Positions 1 to 10,341 of a stretch of 64,000 nucleotides of DNA are shown one piece after another; position 1 is the first letter of the stretch, and every line of letters starts with the position of its first letter. Source of the DNA: Triglochin maritima (Eukaryota > Streptophyta > Magnoliopsida > Alismatales > Juncaginaceae). Under the pieces are notes generated by a model. The model saw only the letters and a program-made list of their open reading frames with translations. It was not told the DNA's origin and ran no database searches. The position numbers and the translations under genes are program-made. Location of the stretch: assembly GCA_963682175.1 (NCBI GenBank), contig CAVMKL010000046.1, positions 1-64,000 on the forward strand. Reading direction: 5' to 3'.

Positions 1-322
1 CAAGAGAGGAGATGAGAGGGAACAAGAGAAAGAGAGGAGGATAGAGAAGGAAAGGAGGAGAAGAGGGAAGGGGAAGGGAACGAGATTGAGAAGGGAGAGT
101 AGAGATAGTGGAGGAGAGAGGAAACAAGAGAGGAGAAGAGGGATAAATAGAAAGAGAAGGGGAGAGAGGAGGAGAGAAGGGAGAGAGAGAAAGGAGAGTA
201 GAGGGAAGAGAAGAGAATAGGAGGGAGAAGGAGAGAGGATAAGGAGAGGGAAGAAGAGGGAGAGGAGAAGGGAGAGAGAGAGAGAACGAGAAGAGGAGCG
301 AAGAAGGAAAAGAGGAGAAGAA
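1..322 (+). repeat. Satellite monomer 0, partial (3' end only)
   Basis: This is the last 322 bp of a monomer whose start lies outside the window. It aligns to the tail of the next units, including the (ga)n run and the 'gcgaagaag' stretch just before the switch. It differs from them by small GA-run indels. Confidence 0.9.
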
Positions 323-2717
323 GTCCCCCCTCCTTCTCATCTTCCCTCTCCTCCCATCCTTCCCTTCTTTTTATCATCTCTCTTCTTCTCCTTCTCTCCC
401 TCTCGCTCCTCCCTTCCTTCTCTCCTTACCTTATAAGGAGGGAAGGAGAGGGTAAGAGGGAGATAGAGAACGAGAAGAGGGAAGAAGAGAGAGGGGAAAA
501 GGGGGGAGAGAGAGAAGAAGAGATAAGGAAGGAGAGAGTATTGAGAGAAGGGAGAGTGGAGGAGAGGGAGAGAAAAGAGGAGAGAGGGAGAGAGACAAGG
601 AGAAAGGATACGGAGAGAGGGAACGATAGAGAAGGAGAAGAGAAACAGGATAAGAGGGAGAATGAGAAATTGAGAAGGGAGAGAATGTGAGAAGAGGTGA
701 GTGAGGGATAAGAGGGTGAGGACAGAACGAAGGTGAGGGGGAGAACAAGGATAGGAAGAGAAGGAGAAGAGGGAGGAGGAGGAGGAGAGTGGTAGAGAAG
801 AGGAGAAGTGGGAAGAGAGAGAAGAAAAGAGAGATGGAAAGGGAGAGAGAAGAGAGATGGAGAACGAGAGATAGAGAAGGGAGAGAGAAGGAGGGTGGAG
901 AAAAGAGGACAAGAAGAGCAGAGAGAGGGGAAGCAAGAGGGAGAGTGAACAGGAGTAGAGAAGAGGAATGAGGGAGAGAGGATAGAGAAGGGAAAGAGAG
1001 AGAAAAGGAGAGGGAGGAGAGAGAAGAAGGGGGAGAGAGCGAGAGAAGGAGGAAGGAGTGGAGAAGAGGACAATAGGAAGATAGAAAATGAAGGAGAAGA
1101 GGGAAGAGGGGAGGGAGAGAAGAAGGGGGAGAGGGAACGAGAGAGGTAGTGAAGAAGGGGGAGAGGGAAGGAGAGAGGGAAGGAAGAGAGAAGAGGGAGA
1201 GAGGAGGACAGGGAAGTAGAGGGGAGAGGGAGAAGGGAGAAGAAGAGCGAGGGAGAAGAGAGGGGGTGAAGGAGTGGGGAGAAGGAGAGAGAGGGAGAGC
1301 GAGCGAGAGAAGGAGAAGGGAAAGAGGAGTATAGAGAAGGATAAAAGGGGGAGAGAAGAAGAAGAAGAAGAGAGAAGGATAAGGAGAGAAGAAGGGGAGC
1401 GGGATAAGAGGGAGATAGAGATGAGGCAAGGGAGATGAGAGAAAGAGAAGAGGGAAGAGTGAGAGAGAAGGAGAGTGGTAGAGAAGGAGAGAAAAGAGAG
1501 GGGTAGAACGAGAGAGAGAAGGGAGAGAATGGGACGAGGAGAGAGAAGGAGTGGGAGAAAAGGAGAAACGAGAGAAGGGAGAGAAGAAGAGGGAGAAGGA
1601 GAGAGGAGAGAGAGATAAAGAGAGTGGGATAAGGAGAAGAGGGACAAGGAGAGAGGGAGAGAAGGAAGAGGGAGAAAGAGATAGAGTAGGTGGGAGAAAT
1701 GAGAAGGGAGAGAGGAGGAGAAAGATGAGGAGAATGAGAGGGCAGAGAAGAGGGAAGATGGGAAGAGAGAGAAGAAGAAGAAGAGGGGGAGAGGTAGACA
1801 ACATAGGAGAAGAGAGAAGGGAGCGAGAGAGAGAAGGATAAAGGCAGAGAAGAGAGAATAGGGATAAGGATAACGAGAGAAGAGAGAAGGAGAATAGAAA
1901 AGAGGAGAGAGAGAGAGAAGGGAGAGAAGGAGGAGAAGGACAGAGTGGAGGAGAGGGATAAGAGGGAGAGAGAAAAGGAGAGGGAGATAGAGAAGGAGAA
2001 AGAGGAGAGGAAAGAGGAAAGGAGAGAGAAAGAGAGATAAGAAGAGGGAGAAGGAGAGAGAAGGAAATGGAGAAGAGGAGAGGGAGAGGAGGAGATAGAG
2101 AAGGGAAGGTGAGAGAAAAAAGTAGAGGGAGAGAAGGAGAAGAGAGGGGGAACGAGAGGAGATGAAGGGATAAGAGGGGAGAGAGAATAGGAGGGAGAAG
2201 GAAAGGAGAGGAAGAGAGGGGAGGGGAGAGAGGAGAAGAGAGAGGGAACGAGAGGAGACGGAGGGATAAGAGGAGAGAGCGGAGAAGGAGGAGGAAGGAG
2301 AGAGAGAGCGGGAGGGAGGGAGAAGGAGAGGACGAGAGGAAAGGAGAGAGAGGGAGAAGAGGGGAGAGAGAGAAGAAGAAGGAGAGAGGGGGTACAAGAG
2401 AGGAGATGAGAGGGAACAAGAGAAAGAGAGGAGGATAGAGAAGGAAAGGAGGAGAAGAGGGAAGGGGAAGGGAACGAGATTGAGAAGGGAGAGTAGAGAT
2501 AGTGGAGGAGAGAGGAAACAAGAGAGGAGAAGAGGGATAAATAGAAAGAGAAGGGGAGAGGAGGAGAGAAGGGAGAGAGAGAAAGGAGAGTAGAGGGAAG
2601 AGAAGAGGATAGGAGGGAGAAGGAGAGAGAGGATAAGGAGAGGGAAGAAGAGGGAGAGGAGAAGGGAGAGAGAGAGAGAGACGAGAAGAGGAGCGAAGAA
2701 GGGAAAGAGGAGAAGAA
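323..2717 (+). repeat. Satellite monomer 1
   Basis: 2395 bp. It is divergent from its right-hand neighbours. The right arm of the switch hairpin has one mismatch (434-446), the segment near 535-550 reads 'tattgagagaag' and lacks the 'gcagagtagag' stretch of other units, and the internal GAA tract near 1356 has five repeats. It lacks the extra 'ggataagaggg' module seen from monomer 3 onward near unit position 1690. Confidence 0.9.
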
Positions 2718-5138
2718 GTCCCCCCTCCTTCTCATCTTCCCTCTCCTCCCATCCTTCCCTTCTTTTTATCCTCTCTCTTCTTCTCCTTCTCTCCCTCTCG
2801 CTCCTCCCTTCCTTCTCTCCTTACCTTATAAGGAGAGAAGGAGAGGGTAAGAGGGAGATAGAGAACGAGAAGAGGGAAGAAGAGAGAGGGGAAAAGGGGG
2901 GAGAGAGAGAAGAAGAGATAAGGAAGGAGAGAGGAGATAGAGAAGGCAGAGTAGAGAGAGAAGGGAGAGTGGAGGAGAGGGAGAGAAAAGAGGAGAGAGG
3001 GAGAGAGACAAGGAGAAAGGATACGGAGAGAGGGAACGATAGAGAAGGAGAAGAGAAACAGGATAAGAGGGAGAATGAGAAAAGGAGAAGCGAGAGAATG
3101 TGAGAAGAGGAGAGTGAGGGATAAGAGGGTGAGGACAGAACGAAGGTGAGGGGGAGAACAAGGATAGGAAGAGAAGGAGAAGAGGGAGGAGGAGGAGGAG
3201 AGTGGTAGAGAAGAGGAGAAGTGGGAAGAGAGAGAAGAAAAGAGAGAGGGAAAGGGAGAGAGAAGAGAGATGGAGAACGAGAGATAGAGAAGGGAGAGAG
3301 AAGGAGGGTGGAGAAAAGAGGACAAGAAGAGCAGAGAGAGGGGAAGCAAGAGGGAGAGTGAACGGGAGTAGAGAAGAGGAATGAGGGAGAGAGGATAGAG
3401 AAGGGAAAGAGAGAGAAAAGGAGAGGGAGGAGAGAGAAGAAGGGGGAGAGAGCGAGAGAAGGAGGAAGGAGTGGAGAAGAGGACAATAGGAAGATAGAAA
3501 ATGAAGGAGAAGAGGGAAGAGGGGAGGGAGAGAAGAAGGGGGAGAGGGAACGAGAGAGGTAGTGAAGAAGGGGGAGAGGGAAGGAGAGAGGGAAGGAGGA
3601 GAGAAGAGGGAGAGAGGAGGACAGGGAAGTAGAGGGGAGAGGGAGAAGGGAGAAGAAGAGCGAGGGAGAAGAGAGGGGGTGAAGGAGTGGGGAGAAGGAG
3701 AGAGAGGGAGAGCGAGCGAGAGAAGGAGAAGGGAAAGAGGAGGATAGAGAAGGATAAAAGGGGGAGAGAAGAAGAAGAAGAAGAAGAAGAGAGAAGGATA
3801 AGGAGAGAAGAAGGGGAGCGGGATAAGAGGGAGATAGAGATGAGGCAAGGGAGATGAGAGAAAGAGAAGAGGGAAGAGTGAGAGAGAAGGAGAGTGGTAG
3901 AGAAGGAGAGAAAAGAGAGGGGTAGAACGAGAGAGAGAAGGGAGAGAATGGGACGAGGAGAGAGAAGGAGTGGGAGAAAAGGAGAAACGAGAGAAGGGAG
4001 AGAAGAAGAGGGAGAAGGAGAGAGGAGAGAGAGATAAAGAGAGTGGGATAAGGAGAAGAGGGACAAGGAGAGAGGGAGAGAAGGAAGAGGGAGAAAGAGA
4101 TAGAGTAGGTGGGAGAAATGAGAAGGGAGAGAGGAGGAGAAAGATGAGGAGAATGAGAGGGCAGAGAAGAGGGAAGATGGGAAGAGAGAGAAGAAGAAGA
4201 AGAGGGGGAGAGGTAGACAACATAGGAGAAGAGAGAAGGGAGCGAGAGAGAGAAGGATAAAGGCAGAGAAGAGAGAATAGGGATAAGGATAACGAGAGAA
4301 GAGAGAAGGAGAATAGAAAAGAGGAGAGAGAGAGAAGGGAGAGAAGGAGGAGAAGGACAGAGTGGAGGAGAGGGATAAGAGGGAGAGAGAAAAGGAGAGG
4401 AGAGGGAGATAGAGAAGGAGAAAGAGGAGAGGAAAGAGGAAAGGAGAGAGAAAGAGAGATAAGAAGAGGGAGAAGGAGAGAGAAGGAAATGGAGAAGAGG
4501 AGAGGGAGAGGAGGAGATAGAGAAGGGAAGGTGAGAGAAAAAAGTAGAGGGAGAGAAGGAGAAGAGAGGGGGAACGAGAGGAGATGAAGGGATAAGAGGG
4601 GAGAGAGAATAGGAGGGAGAAGGAAAGGAGAGGAAGAGAGGGGAGGGGAGAGAGGAGAAGAGAGAGGGAACGAGAGGAGACGGAGGGATAAGAGGAGAGA
4701 GCGGAGAAGGAGGAGGAAGGAGAGAGAGAGCGGGAGGGAGGGAGAAGGAGAGGACGAGAGGAAAGGAGAGAGAGGGAGAAGAGGGGAGAGAGAGAAGAAG
4801 AAGGAGAGAGGGGGTACAAGAGAGGAGATGAGAGGGAACAAGAGAAAGAGAGGAGGATAGAGAAGGAAAGGAGGAGAAGAGGGAAGGGGAAGGGAACGAG
4901 ATTGAGAAGGGAGAGTAGAGATAGTGGAGGAGAGAGGAAACAAGAGAGGAGAAGAGGGATAAATAGAAAGAGAATGGGAGAGGAGGAGAGAAGGGAGAGA
5001 GAGAAAGGAGAGTAGAGGGAAGAGAAGAGGATAGGAGGGAGAAGGAGAGAGAGGATAAGGAGAGGGAAGAAGAGGGAGAGGAGAAGGGAGAGAGAGAGAG
5101 AACGAGAAGAGGAGCGAAGAAGGGAAAGAGGAGAAGAA
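2718..5138 (+). repeat. Satellite monomer 2
   Basis: 2421 bp. It is the best reference copy for the consensus switch block and hairpin. The GAA tract near 3769 has seven repeats. A private substitution gives 'gaatgggag' near 4972. Confidence 0.92.
2719..2841 (+). other. Pyrimidine strand-switch block with 31-nt inverted repeat (representative copy)
   Basis: The + strand changes abruptly from purine to pyrimidine at 2719 and back to purine at about 2828. At the exit, arms 2811-2823 (ccttctctcctta) and 2829-2841 are perfect reverse complements around the 5-nt loop 'cctta'. The loop and the inner arm bases form CCTTATAAGG (2824-2833), a 10-bp palindrome that fits the CArG pattern CC(A/T)6GG. 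The hairpin starts 93 bp after the phase G, as checked in monomers 1, 2 and 3, and the block recurs in every monomer. Variants: monomer 10 reads 'ctttataagg', monomer 15 has one arm change, monomer 17 has one G in the right arm, and monomer 19 reads 'ccttataaag'. Confidence 0.85.
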
Positions 5139-7581
5139 GTCCCCCCTCCTTCTCATCTTCCCTCTCCTCCCATCCTTCCCTTCTTTTTATCCTCTCTTTT
5201 CTTCTCCTTCTCTCCCTCTCGCTCCTCCCTTCCTTCTCTCCTTACCTTATAAGGAGAGAAGGAGAGGGTAAGAGGGAGATAGAGAACGAGAAGAGGGAAG
5301 AAGAGAGAGGGGAAAAGGGGGGAGAGAGAGAAGAAGAGATAAGGAAGGAGAGAGGAGATAGAGAAGGCAGAGTAGAGAGAGAAGGGAGAGTGGAGGAGAG
5401 GGAGAGAAAAGAGGAGAGAGGGAGAGAGACAAGGAGAAAGGATACGGAGAGAGGGAACGATAGAGAAGGAGAAGAGAAACAGGATAAGAGGGAGAATGAG
5501 AAAAGGAGAAGCGAGAGAATGTGAGAAGAGGAGAGTGAGGGATAAGAGGGTGAGGACAGAACGAAGGTGAGGGGGAGAACAAGGATAGGAAGAGAAGGAG
5601 AAGAGGGAGGAGGAGGAGGAGAGTGGTAGAGAAGAGGAGAAGTGGGAAGAGAGAGAAGAAAAGAGAGAGGGAAAGGGAGAGAGAAGAGAGATGGAGAACG
5701 AGAGATAGAGAAGGGAGAGAGAAGGAGGGTGGAGAAAAGAGGACAAGAAGAGCAGAGAGAGGGGAAGCAAGAGGGAGAGTGAACGGGAGTAGAGAAGAGG
5801 AATGAGGGAGAGAGGATAGAGAAGGGAAAGAGAGAGAAAAGGAGAGGGAGGAGAGAGAAGAAGGGGGAGAGAGCGAGAGAAGGAGGAAGGAGTGGAGAAG
5901 AGGACAATAGGAAGATAGAAAATGAAGGAGAAGAGGGAAGAGGGGAGGGAGAGAAGAAGGGGGAGAGGGAACGAGAGAGGTAGTGAAGAAGGGGGAGAGG
6001 GAAGGAGAGAGGGAAGGAGGAGAGAAGAGGGAGAGAGGAGGACAGGGAAGTAGAGGGGAGAGGGAGAAGGGAGAAGAAGAGCGAGGGAGAAGAGAGGGGG
6101 TGAAGGAGTGGGGAGAAGGAGAGAGAGGGAGAGCGAGCGAGAGAAGGAGAAGGGAAAGAGGAGGATAGAGAAGGATAAAAGGGGGAGAGAAGAAGAAGAA
6201 GAAGAAGAAGAAGAAGAAGAGAGAAGGATAAGGAGAGAAGAAGGGGAGCGGGATAAGAGGGAGATAGAGATGAGGCAAGGGAGATGAGAGAAAGAGAAGA
6301 GGGAAGAGTGAGAGAGAAGGAGAGTGGTAGAGAAGGAGAGAAAAGAGAGGGGTAGAACGAGAGAGAGAAGGGAGAGAATGGGACGAGGAGAGAGAAGGAG
6401 TGGGAGAAAAGGAGAAACGAGAGAAGGGAGAGAAGAAGAGGGAGAAGGAGAGAGGAGAGAGAGATAAAGAGAGTGGGATAAGGAGAAGAGGGACAAGGAG
6501 AGAGGGAGAGAAGGAAGAGGGAGAAAGAGATAGAGTAGGTGGGAGAAATGAGAAGGGAGAGAGGAGGAGAAAGATGAGGAGAATGAGAGGGCAGAGAAGA
6601 GGGAAGATGGGAAGAGAGAGAAGAAGAAGAAGAGGGGGAGAGGTAGACAACATAGGAGAAGAGAGAAGGGAGCGAGAGAGAGAAGGATAAAGGCAGAGAA
6701 GAGAGAATAGGGATAAGGATAACGAGAGAAGAGAGAAGGAGAATAGAAAAGAGGAGAGAGAGAGAGAGAAGGGAGAGAAGGAGGAGAAGGACAGAGTGGA
6801 GGAGAGGGATAAGAGGGAGAGAGAAAAGGAGAGGGATAAGAGGGAGATAGAGAAGGAGAAAGAGGAGAGGAAAGAGGAAAGGAGAGAGAAAGAGAGATAA
6901 GAAGAGGGAGAAGGAGAGAGAAGGAAATGGAGAAGAGGAGACGGAGAGGAGGAGATAGAGAAGGGAAGGTGAGAGAAAAAAGTAGAGGGAGAGAAGGAGA
7001 AGAGAGGGGGAACGAGAGGAGATGAAGGGATAAGAGGGGAGAGAGAATAGGAGGGAGAAGGAAAGGAGAGGAAGAGAGGGGAGGGGAGAGAGGAGAAGAG
7101 AGAGGGAACGAGAGGAGACGGAGGGATAAGAGGAGAGAGCGGAGAAGGAGGAGGAAGGAGAGAGAGAGCGGGAGGGAGGGAGAAGGAGAGGACGAGAGGA
7201 AAGGAGAGAGAGGGAGAAGAGGGGAGAGAGAGAAGAAGAAGAAGGAGAGAGGGGGTACAAGAGAGGAGATGAGAGGGAACAAGAGAAAGAGAGGAGGATA
7301 GAGAAGGAAAGGAGGAGAAGAGGGAAGGGGAAGGGAACGAGATTGAGAAGGGAGAGTAGAGATAGTGGAGGAGAGAGGAAACAAGAGAGGAGAAGAGGGA
7401 TAAATAGAAAGAGAAGGGGAGAGGAGGAGAGAAGGGAGAGAGAGAAAGGAGAGTAGAGGGAAGAGAAGAGGATAGGAGGGAGAAGGAGAGAGAGGATAAG
7501 GAGAGGGAAGAAGAGGGAGAGGAGAAGGGAGAGAGAGAGAGAGAACGAGAAGAGGAGCGAAGAAGGGAAAGAGGAGAAGAA
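5139..7581 (+). repeat. Satellite monomer 3
   Basis: 2443 bp. It carries a private 'cttttc' change inside the pyrimidine block near 5196. The GAA tract at about 6189-6220 has ten repeats. It is the first unit from the left with the additional 'ggataagaggg' module near 6834. Confidence 0.92.
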
Positions 7582-10019
7582 GTCCCCCCTCCTTCTCATC
7601 TTCCCTCTCCTCCCATCCTTCCCTTCTTTTTATCCTCTCTCTTCTTCTCCTTCTCTCCCTCTCGCTCCTCCCTTCCTTCTCTCCTTACCTTATAAGGAGA
7701 GAAGGAGAGGGTAAGAGGGAGATAGAGAACGAGAAGAGGGAAGAAGAGAGAGGGGAAAAGGGGGGAGAGAGAGAAGAAGAGATAAGGAAGGAGAGAGGAG
7801 ATAGAGAAGGCAGAGTAGAGAGAGAAGGGAGAGTGGAGGAGAGGGAGAGAAAAGAGGAGAGAGGGAGAGAGACAAGGAGAAAGGATACGGAGAGAGGGAA
7901 CGATAGAGAAGGAGAAGAGAAACAGGATAAGAGGGAGAATGAGAAAAGGAGAAGCGAGAGAATGTGAGAAGAGGAGAGTGAGGGATAAGAGGGTGAGGAC
8001 AGAACGAAGGTGAGGGGGAGAACAAGGATAGGAAGAGAAGGAGAAGAGGGAGGAGGAGGAGGAGAGTGGTAGAGAAGAGGAGAAGTGGGAAGAGAGAGAA
8101 GAAAAGAGAGAGGGAAAGGGAGAGAGAAGAGAGATGGAGAACGAGAGATAGAGAAGGGAGAGAGAAGGAGGGTGGAGAAAAGAGGACAAGAAGAGCAGAG
8201 AGAGGGGAAGCAAGAGGGAGAGTGAACGGGAGTAGAGAAGAGGAATGAGGGAGAGAGGATAGAGAAGGGAAAGAGAGAGAAAAGGAGAGGGAGGAGAGAG
8301 AAGAAGGGGGAGAGAGCGAGAGAAGGAGGAAGGAGTGGAGAAGAGGACAATAGGAAGATAGAAAATGAAGGAGAAGAGGGAAGAGGGGAGGGAGAGAAGA
8401 AGGGGGAGAGGGAACGAGAGAGGTAGTGAAGAAGGGGGAGAGGGAAGGAGAGAGGGAAGGAGGAGAGAAGAGGGAGAGAGGAGGACAGGGAAGTAGAGGG
8501 GAGAGGGAGAAGGGAGAAGAAGAGCGAGGGAGAAGAGAGGGGGTGAAGGAGTGGGGAGAAGGAGAGAGAGGGAGAGCGAGCGAGAGAAGGAGAAGGGAAA
8601 GAGGAGGATAGAGAAGGATAAAAGGGGGAGAGAAGAAGAAGAAGAAGAAGAAGAAGAAGAAGAAGAGAGAAGGATAAGGAGAGAAGAAGGGGAGCGGGAT
8701 AAGAGGGAGATAGAGATGAGGCAAGGGAGATGAGAGAAAGAGAAGAGGGAAGAGTGAGAGAGAAGGAGAGTGGTAGAGAAGGAGAGAAAAGAGAGGGGTA
8801 GAACGAGAGAGAGAAGGGAGAGAATGGGACGAGGAGAGAGAAGGAGTGGGAGAAAAGGAGAAACGAGAGAAGGGAGAGAAGAAGAGGGAGAAGGAGAGAG
8901 GAGAGAGAGATAAAGAGAGTGGGATAAGGAGAAGAGGGACAAGGAGAGAGGGAGAGAAGGAAGAGGGAGAAAGAGATAGAGTAGGTGGGAGAAATGAGAA
9001 GGGAGAGAGGAGGAGAAAGATGAGGAGAATGAGAGGGCAGAGAAGAGGGAAGATGGGAAGAGAGAGAAGAAGAAGAAGAGGGGGAGAGGTAGACAACATA
9101 GGAGAAGAGAGAAGGGAGCGAGAGAGAGAAGGATAAAGGCAGAGAAGAGAGAATAGGGATAAGGATAACGAGAGAAGAGAGAAGGAGAATAGAAAAGAGG
9201 AGAGAGAGAGAGAAGGGAGAGAAGGAGGAGAAGGACAGAGTGGAGGAGAGGGATAAGAGGGAGAGAGAAAAGGAGAGGGATAAGAGGGAGATAGAGAAGG
9301 AGAAAGAGGAGAGGAAAGAGGAAAGGAGAGAGAAAGAGAGATAAGAAGAGGGAGAAGGAGAGAGAAGGAAATGGAGAAGAGGAGACGGAGAGGAGGAGAT
9401 AGAGAAGGGAAGGTGAGAGAAAAAAGTAGAGGGAGAGAAGGAGAAGAGAGGGGGAACGAGAGGAGATGAAGGGATAAGAGGGGAGAGAGAATAGGAGGGA
9501 GAAGGAAAGGAGAGGAAGAGAGGGGAGGGGAGAGAGGAGAAGAGAGAGGGAACGAGAGGAGACGGAGGGATAAGAGGAGAGAGCGGAGAAGGAGGAGGAA
9601 GGAGAGAGAGAGCGGGAGGGAGGGAGAAGGAGAGGACGAGAGGAAAGGAGAGAGAGGGAGAAGAGGGGAGAGAGAGAAGAAGAAGAAGGAGAGAGGGGGT
9701 ACAAGAGAGGAGATGAGAGGGAACAAGAGAAAGAGAGGAGGATAGAGAAGGAAAGGAGGAGAAGAGGGAAGGGGAAGGGAACGAGATTGAGAAGGGAGAG
9801 TAGAGATAGTGGAGGAGAGAGGAAACAAGAGAGGAGAAGAGGGATAAATAGAAAGAGAAGGGGAGAGGAGGAGAGAAGGGAGAGAGAGAAAGGAGAGTAG
9901 AGGGAAGAGAAGAGGATAGGAGGGAGAAGGAGAGAGAGGTTAAGGAGAGGGAAGAAGAGGGAGAGGAGAAGGGAGAGAGAGAGAGAGAACGAGAAGAGGA
10001 GCGAAGAAGGGAAAGAGGA
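7582..10019 (+). repeat. Satellite monomer 4, main part, cut by a LINE
   Basis: With the last 6 bp at 14121-14126 this monomer totals 2444 bp once the LINE and one copy of its target duplication are removed. The GAA tract near 8633 has eleven repeats. A private 'ggttaagg' occurs near 9937. The insertion lies 22 bp before the next strand switch. Confidence 0.92.
10004..10019. repeat. Left target-site duplication of the LINE at 10020
   Basis: aagaagggaaagagga is repeated exactly at 14105-14120 after the poly(A) tail. The first two A's could belong to the tail, so the duplication is 14-16 bp, which is normal for target-primed reverse transcription. Confidence 0.93.
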
Positions 10020-10337
10020 CTAATTTCGTTAATGAGAGAAGAAGGGTCGTGGGAATCACCTAAGCGCGTGAGAAAGGAAAAGGAGGTAGTGCGCAAGGTT
10101 GCATGGACAAGTGAAGGCAAATTCGCGGCATTGGAAAGTATGGTGGAGGACCATGGGAAGGAGATGGCAACCGAGCTTGCTAGCAAGAGGAATCCGAGGA
10201 GGAAAGGATCTCCCCCACCACCGGTGGACTTAGGTTCTATCTCACCACAACCCGAGTTATTTAAAGCAATACGAGAGAAAGGGTTGGCGCAACAAAAGAT
10301 CACGCATGGAGGTAAAGGGGCTCGCCCCACACCTTAA
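10020..10337 (+). pseudogene. LINE ORF1, C-terminal fragment
   Basis: The frame is open from the truncated left end of the element; the ATG at 10032 is internal and not a true start. The fragment carries SPPPPVDLGSISPQ, which matches the SPPPxVDLxxISPQ motif near the C-terminus of the complete ORF1 at 21496-23691. This identifies it as ORF1. It ends at TAA 10335-10337, only 4 bp before the ORF2 ATG, so ORF2 was probably translated by reinitiation or a similar coupled mechanism. The DUF4283 and CCHC regions expected upstream are lost with the 5' truncation. Confidence 0.8.
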
Positions 10338-10341
10338 ACCC

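Noticed and set aside
7685..10330. An 881-codon minus-strand frame that starts inside the LINE at 10020
   Set aside because: It is antisense to the ORF1 fragment and runs into the satellite; it is only the pyrimidine-strand effect.
10306..10341. ATG at 10306 as the ORF2 start
   Set aside because: It lies inside ORF1 coding sequence and adds 12 residues before the endonuclease's first conserved strand. The ATG at 10342, 4 bp past the ORF1 stop, fits the family better.
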